Source of the DNA: Vanilla planifolia
Lineage: Eukaryota; Streptophyta; Magnoliopsida; Asparagales; Orchidaceae
Reading direction: 5' to 3'
Length of the DNA: 64,000 nucleotides
Assembly: GCA_023846275.1 (NCBI GenBank)
Contig: JAIUJO010000091.1
Location: forward strand, 692,001 to 756,000
Position numbers and translations under genes: made by a program. The notes beneath the pieces are model-generated. The model ran no database searches. It had not been told where the DNA came from and was given only the letters and a program-made list of their open reading frames with translations. Each line of letters starts with the position of its first letter. The stretch's first letter is position 1. Below, in pieces: positions 1 to 10,650 of the stretch.

Positions 1-189
1 AAGTTAATATTTAGACAGAGGATTTGTTAGTGTTAAAGGTAAGTCCAATAAAATGCATTATAATATTTTGAAAATGAGGATATTGAAATAAATTGTTACA
101 TTACTTAAAGAAAGTTTTTTTATTATCATTAGCCAGAGAATAGACTATTTTTGTTCTTAGCTGAATAATCAAAGCACAACTTACAACTA

Positions 190-2385
190 GAGCATAGCAA
201 TGGGTGGACAAACAAAAAAAATACAAAATGTGCAATGTAGGAAAGCTCTAATAAAGCCACAATAGTGCATCATTTATTCAACGTAAGACTAAAAAAATAG
301 GTACACATTTCACATCATTGTACTAAAAATTGTGGGAGTATTTTTGCTATCCATTCGCATAATTATGTGATCGAATGATTGTAATATCATCCTCTTTTAA
401 AAACACCAAATTAGATGCTCTATCTAATCACATCAATTTGAGATCTCATTGTCCTTGTTTTATCTGCACATAAGAGCTAAATCTAACAAACAAATAATGA
501 TTTAGATTTAGCTATTCAAATTTAATCTTAATTTCTAAATAGTTCTTTTAATCTTATCCATCCAATTATGAAGGTTTGATAATCAAATTGTCTAATGGCC
601 TTCCTATCAAGTGGCTCCTATGTAGTGACTCTTTTAGTTGTTTGGATTTTTATAATTTATTAATTAAACACTATTTTTTGATTTTTTAATTTAAATAATA
701 ATGAAAAGTTAGTTAATTTTGGGAAGTGCTTTTAGTCATTAAAAATGTTTATAAATAAGTGAATTTTTTAACAACATAGACTGCCAAATTTTTACAAAAT
801 ATTAGGAAAACTTTTTAAGTCGTGATATTCAACCATTTAGTTGTAGATGCTCATTGACATTTTCTTATGGTACATGCTTCAATTATGAAACTAATAATCT
901 CTACCTTCTTTCAAACAAGCTAAGTTCTCAATTTTCTTTAATTATAATCAGCTTAATTAAAACACTTATTTCTTAATAAGCTTTCATCAAGCATAAGATT
1001 TTTTTATTAATATTTATTTTGATTCATTGAATTATTTTATTTTATTACCAGGTTAATTATGTTGAATAATTGTAGTTTTATTTTTCTTTTATTTTGTTAT
1101 GAGATTTAGCTCTTTTGGAACAATATTTTTGTGAATAAGAATAGTATATGTTGGACATAAAATGGTTTGTTATCTGAAATCTAATAATTAAAATCAAATA
1201 TTATATATTACAACATTGATCAATTAATTCCAACTAAAATAATATATATGTAAGTGTGTATGTATGTTGTACAAATTGGATTTTAATGATTAAGTTTAGA
1301 AAACTCAAATAAAATAATTAAATAAATAAAAATAGTAAAATAAAATCCTAAAACTTTAAGCTTTAGTAAAGATCTTCTAAACAAATAAGTTATAGATGAA
1401 ATTATGATTCATGTTAAACCTTAATCTTTCGTAACCATAATCCATCGCAACAAATTTTAAGCCATCGATTACACAAGATAGCTTAAACAATAAATTTTGG
1501 TAATAGGTAGAAAGAAAAAATTAAATCTATTCGGAAGAAATTGTCAAAGTTCTATATCATTAGATATAAGTATACTTTGAGCATAATAGATTTAATGAAA
1601 TTTATTAGGTCATTGATAATTTTAAAAAATTGTAAATTTGTGAACAATTTTCTAAATATAGATTAACTCCCTTTAAGTGATGATGAATAGTGGAAGAATT
1701 AAAATTGAAAGATTACAATAAGCATAAATTATGGGGGAACGTTAATCTAGTCTGGCGTACATGTATGGGAGCATATCTTTAATTGTTATACATTTTACTT
1801 TTTTAAATAATTTATGTTTTAATGAATTTTATTAAAAGTTTTGTTATCATCAAGAAAGAGACTGTTTAGTTGAGTTGATCCCTTATCGTGTTGTTTTGTT
1901 TGATCATCATAAACCATAAGTATTACTAATGAATTTTTTTAAATAAAATTTAAATTTTAGATAGTCGATACTTCTATTCAGTGTAAACTTTTAAAGGAAA
2001 GAAGATCAAAGGTGAAATTTTGTGATGATCATTTTTGTTGGATTGAGAAATAACTAAGAGAAATGTTTTGAAATTAACTTTAGATAGTACAATTTAATTT
2101 TGATTAGGATGTTAAGCTTGTTAAAAATCACTCTTTGAAGAGACAAAAACTAATTTTTTTTAAATATAGCATTTTAGAAGCATGAAGAATTTAAAATCTA
2201 GATCAAAAGTCAACAATCTAAAGAATTATTTTATTCTTAATCACATCATTCGAAATTTTATATTAATAACTTATTTTTAGGAGCATATTATGATTATAAC
2301 AATTAATTAGTAAAACATAATAGCATAATTAAAAAATATAAAAGAAAAACCTTTTGTTAATAATAAGCAAAAGCATCTGGTTAGA
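190..2385 (+). repeat. Repeat unit R1, block A
   Basis: This unit of about 2.2 kb is followed in direct orientation by R2. Its first kilobase (about 190-1,150) aligns with 2,560-3,480 (about 2.33-2.36 kb offset) and with 31,200-31,900. Shared landmarks are a TATA-like stretch, then a CAATGTGGGACT-like motif (CAACGTAAGACT here at 279-290), then GATCGAATGATT near 370, and a TTAGATTTAGCTA-like region near 500. The 1,150-2,385 part aligns with block B at about 32,050-33,100. There is no coding capacity. The TATA-plus-CAATGTGGGAC arrangement is reminiscent of plant LTR promoters, but no LTR ends were established. Confidence 0.6.
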
Positions 2386-3660
2386 GCATAGCTCCTAAAT
2401 TTGGGTAATTAGGTTTATAAGATTGATAAAATAACAACAAAACTTATAAAATAAACTTTGTTCAACAAATAACCTACATATCATAATTTCATACACTATA
2501 AGTGTATTAGAACTAAGGGAAATGACTTTAAAGTGAACCATGGGGTTACTAAACCCAAACAATGCACTCATTATGTGGTACAAGAAAATTCTTATAAAAC
2601 AATAATAATTCATGATTCATGCAATGTGGGACTAGATCATGTAACCATTTTGCATGACTATACTTAAGGTTATAGGACTGATTCTGTCATCTAATCAAGC
2701 AATTATGTAATCAAATGATCATAATCTCATTAGCCATTTAAAAACACCTAAGTAGATCCTTTGTTCGATAATGCAATTTCATAATCGAACACTTCTTGAC
2801 TATCCATGCATGATTGCTAAATCTTTTCATTATATCACAATTTAGATCTCCTACTGCAGATCAAATAATGCTTGTTTAATCCAACCCATCTAATCATGTT
2901 TTTCTCATAATCAAATGATTTAAGAGCCTTTAGATCAAGCGGTTCTTACGTAATGGCTCTTTTAACCATTATTTCAAGACATTGGGATTTTTATATTTTA
3001 TCTATAATGACTAGTTGATCAGTTTCAAAAGTTCTTTTAGTAATTCAGAAATTTTTTATAAATAACTAAATTTCTGAATAAAAATTATTGATGAATTTTT
3101 TACAAAATATATAAAAAATTTTCAACTCATGACATTTAATTCATTAGCACATAGTGCTCATCATCACATCCTTATTCTTTGCCCTTCACATGTCAAACTC
3201 ATAATGTTTACTATCTTCTCAAATCAGAGAAATTCTTTATTTTTTTAATTAATTCAATTTAAATACTTGTACCTCACTCAATATTTTTTTAATTCATTTA
3301 AAATACTTGTACCTCACTCAATATTTTTAAGTATAAAGTTTTTGTTTGTATTAATTTTTATTTTTTGTTACTAAATTATTTTATTTTTTCCAAGTTTGTT
3401 AGGTTGAGAGGCCGTAGTAGTCAGTTTCTACTGTTTTGTTATTTTAACGTTTTAACCTACATATCATTTGACAAAAGTGTTATATAATTTATATTGGTCT
3501 TTTATGTATTATTAGGGTTAGATCTTGGCTTCATTTTAAGTTGAATCATCTAAAAATAATTCACCTTTCATTTTTTAATTATACAAATTTTTTGATTATT
3601 TTTTAAAAATTTATTACGAAAAAAAAATCAACAAATTTTAAAATAATAGTTAATTTTTTT
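2385..3660 (+). repeat. Repeat unit R2, block A (left arm of foldback)
   Basis: This is the second forward copy of the unit. It carries TTATAAAA at about 2,594 and CAATGTGGGACTAG at 2,621-2,634. Read backwards on the other strand, it aligns with 3,664-4,990. The reverse complement of its CAATGTGGGACTAG matches the TTTAGTCCCACATT at about 4,711-4,725. The complement of 2,540-2,590 matches 4,770-4,820, including a shared TTTGGGTT element. The complement of about 3,050-3,170 matches 4,200-4,320. It is therefore the left arm of an inverted repeat with arms of about 1.2-1.3 kb. No coding capacity. Confidence 0.65.
3251..3330. repeat. Two tandem copies of a 40-bp repeat
   Basis: Positions 3,251-3,290 and 3,291-3,330 are adjacent 40-base copies that both contain ATACTTGTACCTCACTCAAT. 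They differ at only a few positions. Their high similarity next to heavily diverged flanks points to a recent slippage event inside repeat unit R2. Confidence 0.9.
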
Positions 3661-3663
3661 TAA

Positions 3664-4990
3664 AAAAATTTAATATTTGATAAAACATACTTTTAAAGAC
3701 ATATATAAGTTCACTAAAAATATATATTAAAGAAGTCTTTTAAATATTCTCCAACAAAGATAAATTTTTATTCCAAATAGCACTAAATAACACTTCATAA
3801 TGACATATGATGATGTTTAGATCAATAAGAAGGGGATGAATTGTTCTGAATAAAAGTTTAATTTTGTCATAAAATAACTTAAAATAAGTTTTTCAAAAGT
3901 GTTTTATAAAATTGTTATTATTAAATAAAAATATTAGTATTATTTTTAATAATAGTAAATTATAAAAATCATTAAATAGAAAAATCACTAAGAAGTAAAA
4001 TGCACAACAATGATATTTAGGTGATTCTACTTAAAAAATTTATATCTATTCCTAACAAAATGTTGGAAAAAAAATTTATAAAAACCATTTGCCAAAAGAC
4101 GTATTAAATCCTACAGTTAATCAAAATCGATTAGGAATTGAGAAAATTAATAACTTATTTGACTTGTGAAGATGGTTGTAATTAAGATTTTGATGATTAA
4201 AGAAAGTAGCTACAACAGTGACAATTGCCATGGGCTACTAACAGCATAAAACTTTTCTTCAAATTGCATAAACATTCAGCAATCCATTTTGTTCAGAACT
4301 TCTTTTGATTATAGAATTTTTCAATTAGATAAAAGTATTTATTAAACAAGAAAAATGAGCATTATTTTATCATCTTTTTTCTTATTTTTTAGATGAAAAT
4401 GTATTATTTAAATAAAATATTTTAAAGGCTTATAAATAGCTTAGATATGTTGCACAAGAGTCACTTGATTAAAATGAACTGAGACTATTTGTTCAAGAAA
4501 ACTACATATTGGATGAATGAGATTTGATGAGGATGTTTAGAAAATGAATTTGAACAAAACAATTAAATCTATCTTGATATGATGGCTAAATGTATCAGGC
4601 TTTATAAAAAGATGGAGAAGATCAAGAACATTTGATCATGAAATTACATGATCAGAAGATTCAAGTTAGTCCTATAATTTGGAAGTATGCTGTGTAAAAA
4701 TAAGGGTTCATTTTAGTCCCACATTATGAAAGTGAATATAGATTTGTTGTACATAAAGTTTACATGTTCCGTAAGGATAGCTTATTTGGGTTGATTGCCC
4801 CCTACTTTGCTAAAAAGGTCTATGCTTGTGCTGTCTGTGATGATTTAAAAACTGTGTATATGGAAACAAGAGAAATAACCCTTTTTGAGACCCCAAAAAC
4901 AATGTTCACAGTTCTACTTAGTATCGTAATTGACTAACGAGTTTTGGGACTTGCATTCAAGACCTCTTAACAACAGCCAACATGTTTTAG
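3664..4990 (-). repeat. Repeat unit Q1, block A (right arm of foldback)
   Basis: This is an inverted copy of unit R2, starting right after the short palindrome at about 3,650-3,674. On the plus strand it carries TTTAGTCCCACATT, the complement of the CAATGTGGGACTA landmark, at about 4,712-4,725. A direct, more diverged copy follows at 9,340-10,650, sharing the CCAAAAGA(C/T)G stretch at about 4,093 and 9,636. It also aligns with 35,990-37,400 in block B. No protein is encoded. Confidence 0.65.
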
Positions 4991-5009
4991 GAGTTGTGAA
5001 GGCTTCTAG

Positions 5010-5870
5010 TTCTTTCATTATAATTACTATTATTTTAATTAGAATTATTTTTAAATTAATTATTAAAACTAAAATATACATTTTATAGAATTTAATAAAT
5101 AAATACTATGATATAATTTAAAAATAATATAAATTATATAGTAATTGAAGAAGAATTATGTTTTTTAAGACCAAATATTTTTTAGAATATTAATTTTAAT
5201 AAAATTTAATTTTTGTATCTTTTGATAAATATTTCAATAGAGCTAACCTTTTTATCCAATTAAAACTAAAGTACCTAAAATTTAATTCAAAAATGTATCT
5301 TTTGAAAGTTTGATACTCAAACTAAATTGGTTTTCATAGGATTTCACTTATGCTACACTTTTTTAAGTTTTCCCATTAATACAAACATTGACTATCAAAT
5401 ATTTAAAAATTAACTTAAACAATTTATTAAATGTACTTTGATTTTATAATCAACAAGGAAAATACCATGGCAAGAGGTGAGTAGCAGAATAACCTTTCTA
5501 TTTTGGAGATAATAAAATCTTTAATAAAATTAATAAAAATATAAATTATTTCTAAAACGAATGTACAAATAGTTAAAGGTAAGCACCCCTTATATGTGCA
5601 CTATTACTTGATTAATGTTGTACCATTATTTATGATAACTTCCTTAAAATTAATTCAATTTCTATTATTTTTATCTTTTTTTATCAGTTAAAGTGTTTTA
5701 ATTTAAATTTTATAAATTATTAATAGCCCTAAAATTTTATGAAATTTTTCAGAAATTATTGAAGTAGTTCATTTTTTTAAGAAAACCACTTCGCTCCAGT
5801 ATAAACTATTTAAGGTATATTGGACGATGACTGTTTCAAAATTTGTAAAAAACATTAATTATTATGATTG
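5010..5870. other. AT-rich spacer between repeat units in block A
   Basis: No gene or identifiable element is visible. The sequence aligns with block B at about 37,400-38,290. For example, the AGAAAACCACT motif at about 5,780 matches 38,156, and the following TTTAAGGTATATTG matches TTTAAGGCATATTG. A short open frame at 5,827-6,036 runs across the end of the shared sequence and is not supported as a gene. Confidence 0.5.
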
Positions 5871-6293
5871 TTTGATTACTCTTATGTTTAATGAATCAAG
5901 GTTTAAATGTTTAGTATTTTATTCTAATATGCTTATTTTTGGTGAAACAAGTTTACATCTAGTGAATAAGACATGCATTTTTGAAAATGGTAAGCTAATT
6001 GTCTTCAAAGTACCTTGGAGTGTTCAGCAACCTTAAAAAATTAAAGACATGCGCATTAGTTTTTATAAGATTTTCTTACTTTAAATTAGAATGTTTGCCT
6101 ATTGATTTTAAGACACCTTTTTTTCATATTAATTTCAAATCATATTTTGGCATCTAATTAGTTCAATCTTCTTCTTGATTATGGAAATGAATAGGATTCA
6201 ATTTTTTAATCTCTCAAAGCTTTTATTAGTTAAAATCTTACTTAAAATATTCATTTATTTAAGAAACATGATTATATTTCCCAATCAATTTTT

Positions 6294-6684
6294 CCTTTGT
6301 TAAATCATACTCTTGTATATTTGTCAAATTCTATGTTTGGTTTATTGTTAAATATTAATTAAATAAAAAAAAATTTATTAATTTTTTATAATTAAGTAAT
6401 ATGACAAATTTAAGCTACATCTCAATTCTGCTAGACTGCAAAGTTCTAAGGCTAAGCTTAAGCCAGAGCAGTCATTTGTATTCATTATTTTCTTGGTTAA
6501 TTCAAACTCTTAGATTTTTCCCAATTTTTATATTAAGTTTATCGCTAAACCTTAATTAAATCAAAAAATAATTCTGTTAATATTTTCATAATTAAATATA
6601 AAAACAAATTAAGCTACATCTTAGTTATGCGAGAATCCAAAGCTCTTGGCTTGAGCTTAAGCTAAAGTGGGGATTTGTAATTGT
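6294..6684. repeat. Tandem repeat, two copies of about 195 bp
   Basis: 6,294-6,489 and 6,490-6,684 align throughout. Both begin with CTT(T/G)GTTAA, pass through a matching TTAATTAAAT stretch and a shared AAGCTACATCT, and end with AGCTTAAGC followed a few bases later by ATTTGTA. Identity is moderate, roughly three quarters by eye. The array directly precedes the LTR-like segment starting near 6,682. Confidence 0.75.
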
Positions 6685-8108
6685 TGGGGCCAGTGACTCG
6701 AACAAAATTTGTTAGGGTAGTCTACTGTAGTCCTGAATCTAGTTGGGCTATATAACACCCAAAATTGACATGTAATTCTGTAACCATATGAGTTAATCAG
6801 GTGATTAACTTGTGAGCACACAAGGGGGAGTCTGCTCCTTCTTGACTCACAAATTAGCATCATGTAAATGCTTATAAAGTGCACATCACTTTTGTACTAT
6901 ACAATGTGGGATTATTCTTTTCCACTTGTCTATTTCCAAAATTAAGAGTGCTCATTGCCATCCGATTGCTCATTTTTGTGATGCACAGAGATCACCTCTC
7001 CCTTTAAGTGGTGTTCTTAATTGATTCAACACTCAATCTAATGAGCTCATATGAGGGTTGCTACATCATCCACTAAAAGTGATTCTTCCTTGCCTGACAT
7101 CCAATTGTCGTGAACTCATCTAACTTCATTAGATGACTTTTCTCTTGAATAATCTTTTTTTGAATCATGTGGCTTTAAATAAACCATTTTGAACCCTATG
7201 GTTGAGATCATTCTCAATTTTATAGTTGATAAATCAAATGATCTAGATCTGATCTGACTTAATTAATGGCTTAGATCAATTCCAGCTAGATCGAACTACT
7301 TAAAACACATCTACCCTTTACAATGTTTCATTGCATGGCTGTAATTTCCTCTGAGGCGATCCAATGACTCCAGTCAATCGTGCCTAATGAGTAAAAAACT
7401 TGTCATTATATATGTCATTCAAGTAGTCATTTTAGAGTTTTGAGCCATTTGAAAAAGCATTTTAGGATGTTTGGTAATAGTTTTTCAAATAATTTTTGCT
7501 TAATTTTTAAATGGTTATTAGGAAACTTTTTCTATAAATACCAAATTATTATGAATAAAATAACTAGTAAATGTGAACAAGATTCTAACAACTCAAAGAT
7601 GGGTTTCATAATATTCTATTGACATAAATATCTCCTAGTAGCACCCATAGACTACAACTTGAAATTTCAAATTCTTTGAGAAAGCCTAATTCTTCTAAGC
7701 TTTTTTTTTTGAATCGTTCTTTCAATTTTGAGTTTATTAGTCTTTTATATTCTTAAATAGGCAAACAAAAATTTGTAAGTTTTTATCAAAAATTTTTTTA
7801 TTACTTTATTTGTATTTTTCTTTGGGTTGGGCGATGGAGTATTTGTAAAAGCCTAAGTTTGATTTGATCTAAAAAAACTTGGGTTAGGGTTGACTTTGTA
7901 AAAGCTTGGGTTATTGTTGAGACCTCAAATGCTAGTAAGTTATATGTGAATCCTAGGAAAAAAATCTCAAATAGCTTTGAGGTTAATCGTAAGGAAAAAT
8001 CTAAATTTATAACTCCTTTACTAGTAGAGTTTTTGTCAAACTAGGTTATGCGTAGACGTAGGTTCTCATTTGAACCAAGTCTACTAAAACTTTTGGTGCA
8101 CCATTTCA
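6682..8108 (+). mobile_element. Copia-like LTR (possible solo LTR)
   Basis: The segment starts with TGTTGG at 6,682. It contains CTTATAAAGTG near 6,871 followed by CAATGTGGGATTA at about 6,903, and a second TATA-like CTATAAATACC at about 7,531. Near its right end it has GCGTAGACGTAGG (8,050-8,062) followed by a TTGAACCAAGT-like stretch. That GTGGACGTAGG...CCGAACCACG-type signature is common in the U5 end of plant Ty1/copia LTRs, as established family knowledge. The end near CCATTTCA (8,101-8,108) is my estimate. No adjoining primer-binding site of the usual TGGTATCAGAGC type is visible, which fits a solo or truncated LTR. Confidence 0.45.
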
Positions 8109-8289
8109 ACTTTTATATTTATTTTTCTTAATCATAAATATTTTAAATTAACATATTTATAAATTGAATTTTTCAACTAACATAAAATTATATTTATAAA
8201 AAATATTTAAAAAATAAGTGTATTTCTTATTAGAAAAATTATTTTAAAATTGCCTTTTTATGGGATTTGCACATTTGTTTTCACTTTAA

Positions 8290-9340
8290 TGATAAAAATT
8301 AATTATAAAACCAATAAAAATTTCATATTTAAGTTATTATTTTTGATGATCCTAAATTAGTTTTAACATTTTAAGGATTTGATTAATTACATCATTTTCA
8401 CTATTTATGTTCGTATTACTTTTTTAGTTTAAATTTCTTAATCATAGTTTACATGCACAATAATTGATTTGAATGACTAGATTTGAGAACCCATGATATT
8501 TTGGGTTTAACATATTTTAGTATAACTACGCTACTATTCATTTCACTCTCAATCTAAAAGTTGAAAATTTTAATTAAATATTAGCTTTAACCTTTCATGC
8601 ATGTGATGTATGACCAAGTTATCTGTAATAGTGTCATTTAATATGATTATAGCATGTAAACAATCAACATCTTATGTATATAAGGTCTTCTAACATGTGT
8701 AAAATAAATTTCTCTACTAATTAGTCTTTTCTTTTTGGAAATGATTAAGTAGTGCAGTAGTATTTAAAATCACTCGATTCATTAACTAATGGTCCAAGCT
8801 TATTAACGTTTTCTTTTAAATCGTAGGGCTTTCCACATTCTCAAAATACATGTCAAACTTTTGTCTAATTTTTAAAATAATGAATTAGAGATTTATTATG
8901 TTGTTCTTTTAAATTCTTTTATTTTCTATTAAACTTTTCATATCATTGGTAAAAACAAACTAACTTTTTAGCCTATTTTTTGTAGTAGTTTTTTCCTCAC
9001 TTCAAGATATGCTGTCTTCTTTTTCTTCTCTAACCATATTGCAAAAGTGTCCTTCATTGTCTTCTTCCTTTTCACTTATTATAGTAAAAAATATCTTGTA
9101 AGATTTTATTGGTGGGAAAAATAAAAGGAATTTATATTGCTTTGCATATTTCTCTATTAATGTGTTTTAAATAACTTGTTATCTTAGTCCTTCAATAGAG
9201 ATAAAAATCATTACAAATGGGCAGTGGCTTCTGAGAACAACCACCTTTGCCTAAACTTAATGAAAAACTATTTATAGTCTGAGATCACTTGTAGAATTTC
9301 ATATCATAAGAAGGGAATCTTGCCCTTATACTAATTGAAA
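8290..9340. other. AT-rich spacer before repeat unit Q2, block A
   Basis: No gene is seen. The sequence aligns with block B at about 38,335-39,800; both contain a TTTTGGGTT(T/C)AACATATTT stretch (about 8,500 and 38,586) and a similar series of short AT-rich landmarks. Confidence 0.5.
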
Positions 9341-10650
9341 TTTTTTTTTACAAGATGACAACAAATAGGTAAGAATTATAGTTTCTTTGTTTTAAGAAAA
9401 CTACAAAAAGATATCTTGAAAGTACTTTTTAAAGGCTTAAGAAAATCTTAAAATTTTTAAATTTAACTAGAAATATATTAGTTTATTTAAGTAATAAGTC
9501 TTATAAAAATTATGAAATAAAAAAATCAATAGGAATTAAAATATACAAAAATGATTTTTAGTTGTTTGATTTAAAACAAGTTTATGTACCCCACAACAAA
9601 ATTTTGGAGATAACAAACACTCAATATAAGCCTTCTGCCAAAAGATGGGTAGACTAATCTATTACCATAATGAAACAAAATATAGTGTGCTACAACATTC
9701 CAATAATACAAAATTGCAACAAAAGAAAAAGAATCAATGACATAAAACAAAAAATGTTTAAAGAGGCATAAGTACCTTAATTAAATCGATTAAGAACAAC
9801 AAAAATTAATAACTTTATAGATTGAGAAGAATACTACATTTAAGAGTTTGATGACTAAAGGATACAATGTATTGAAGTGATAATGATCACATTCTATAAG
9901 TGGCTTGAATGTCATGACTTAAAAGTTTTCTTACATTGTGTTAAAATTCATTAATCCATCTCAATCAAAAATTCTCTTATTCATAGACGTTTTCTAACAA
10001 CTAAAGCTAGTTACTAAATAAGAAAAAAATCTTATTGTTCCTATTATTTTCATATTTTTTAACAAAAATATTTATCATTTAAATAAAATGTTATAGTATC
10101 TTAAAATAATTATTAAATGAGCTACTTGATCAAAATGACTAGGACTATTTGATCATGAAAACTGCAGGATCGAATGGATGCGATTTAATTGAGGCTTTTT
10201 AGAAATAGGATTTAATTATGACCATTTGACATGAATCCTAATCAAATGACTTGATTTTGATCCTATGTGTAGAATAACATATACTGTGTGAATGTGAAAT
10301 AACATAATCTAATGAAGGATATTATTTATCTTCATAAAAAAGTAGAGGAGATGGGAATCATTTGATCATGAAATTATGAAACCTAATAATTTTTGTTTAG
10401 AAGTGCGATTCACAAAAAATGCATTGTTTGTCCCACATTCGGGTTGGCTGCCTTCTACTTTGCTTAGGACTAGTGATGCATTACGCACTATATGTGAGGA
10501 TATAGTCATAATAACTAGATCCACAAACCATATAAAATATTTTCGTATTCCTACTTAGTACCATACCTAGTTGAGAGGTTTGAGCACATGCATTCCAAAC
10601 CCTTTAAAGACATCCAATATGTTATAGACATTGTCAAGGCTATTGGTTCC
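9340..10650 (-). repeat. Repeat unit Q2, block A
   Basis: This is a direct copy of Q1 and so is inverted relative to R1 and R2. Landmarks are CCAAAAGATGGGTAGACTAAT at about 9,636, TCGATTAAGAAC near 9,786, TGGCTTGAATGTC near 9,901, GACTAGGACTATTTGATCATG near 10,137 and TGTCCCACATT near 10,428. It pairs with block B at about 39,800-40,970. A short open frame at 10,376-10,558 lies across the TCCCACATT landmark and has no homologue I recognise, so I do not treat it as a gene. Confidence 0.6.

Larger units (their letters stand above)
5870..8285 (+). mobile_element. Block A-specific insertion, about 2.4 kb, containing an LTR-like segment
   Basis: Block A and block B align up to about 5,865 (38,320 in B) and again from about 8,290 (38,335 in B). 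Everything between is absent from B. The insert holds a tandem repeat (6,294-6,684), a less AT-rich stretch resembling an LTR (about 6,682-8,108) and about 170 bp of AT-rich sequence on its right. I could not find a clean target-site duplication, so whether this is a single insertion is an inference. No internal retrotransposon proteins are present, so a solo LTR or a fragment is most likely. Confidence 0.5.

Noticed and set aside
2600-5000. CRISPR-like or satellite array
   Set aside because: The repeats are long, few and inverted, without regular short spacers or a monomer ladder.
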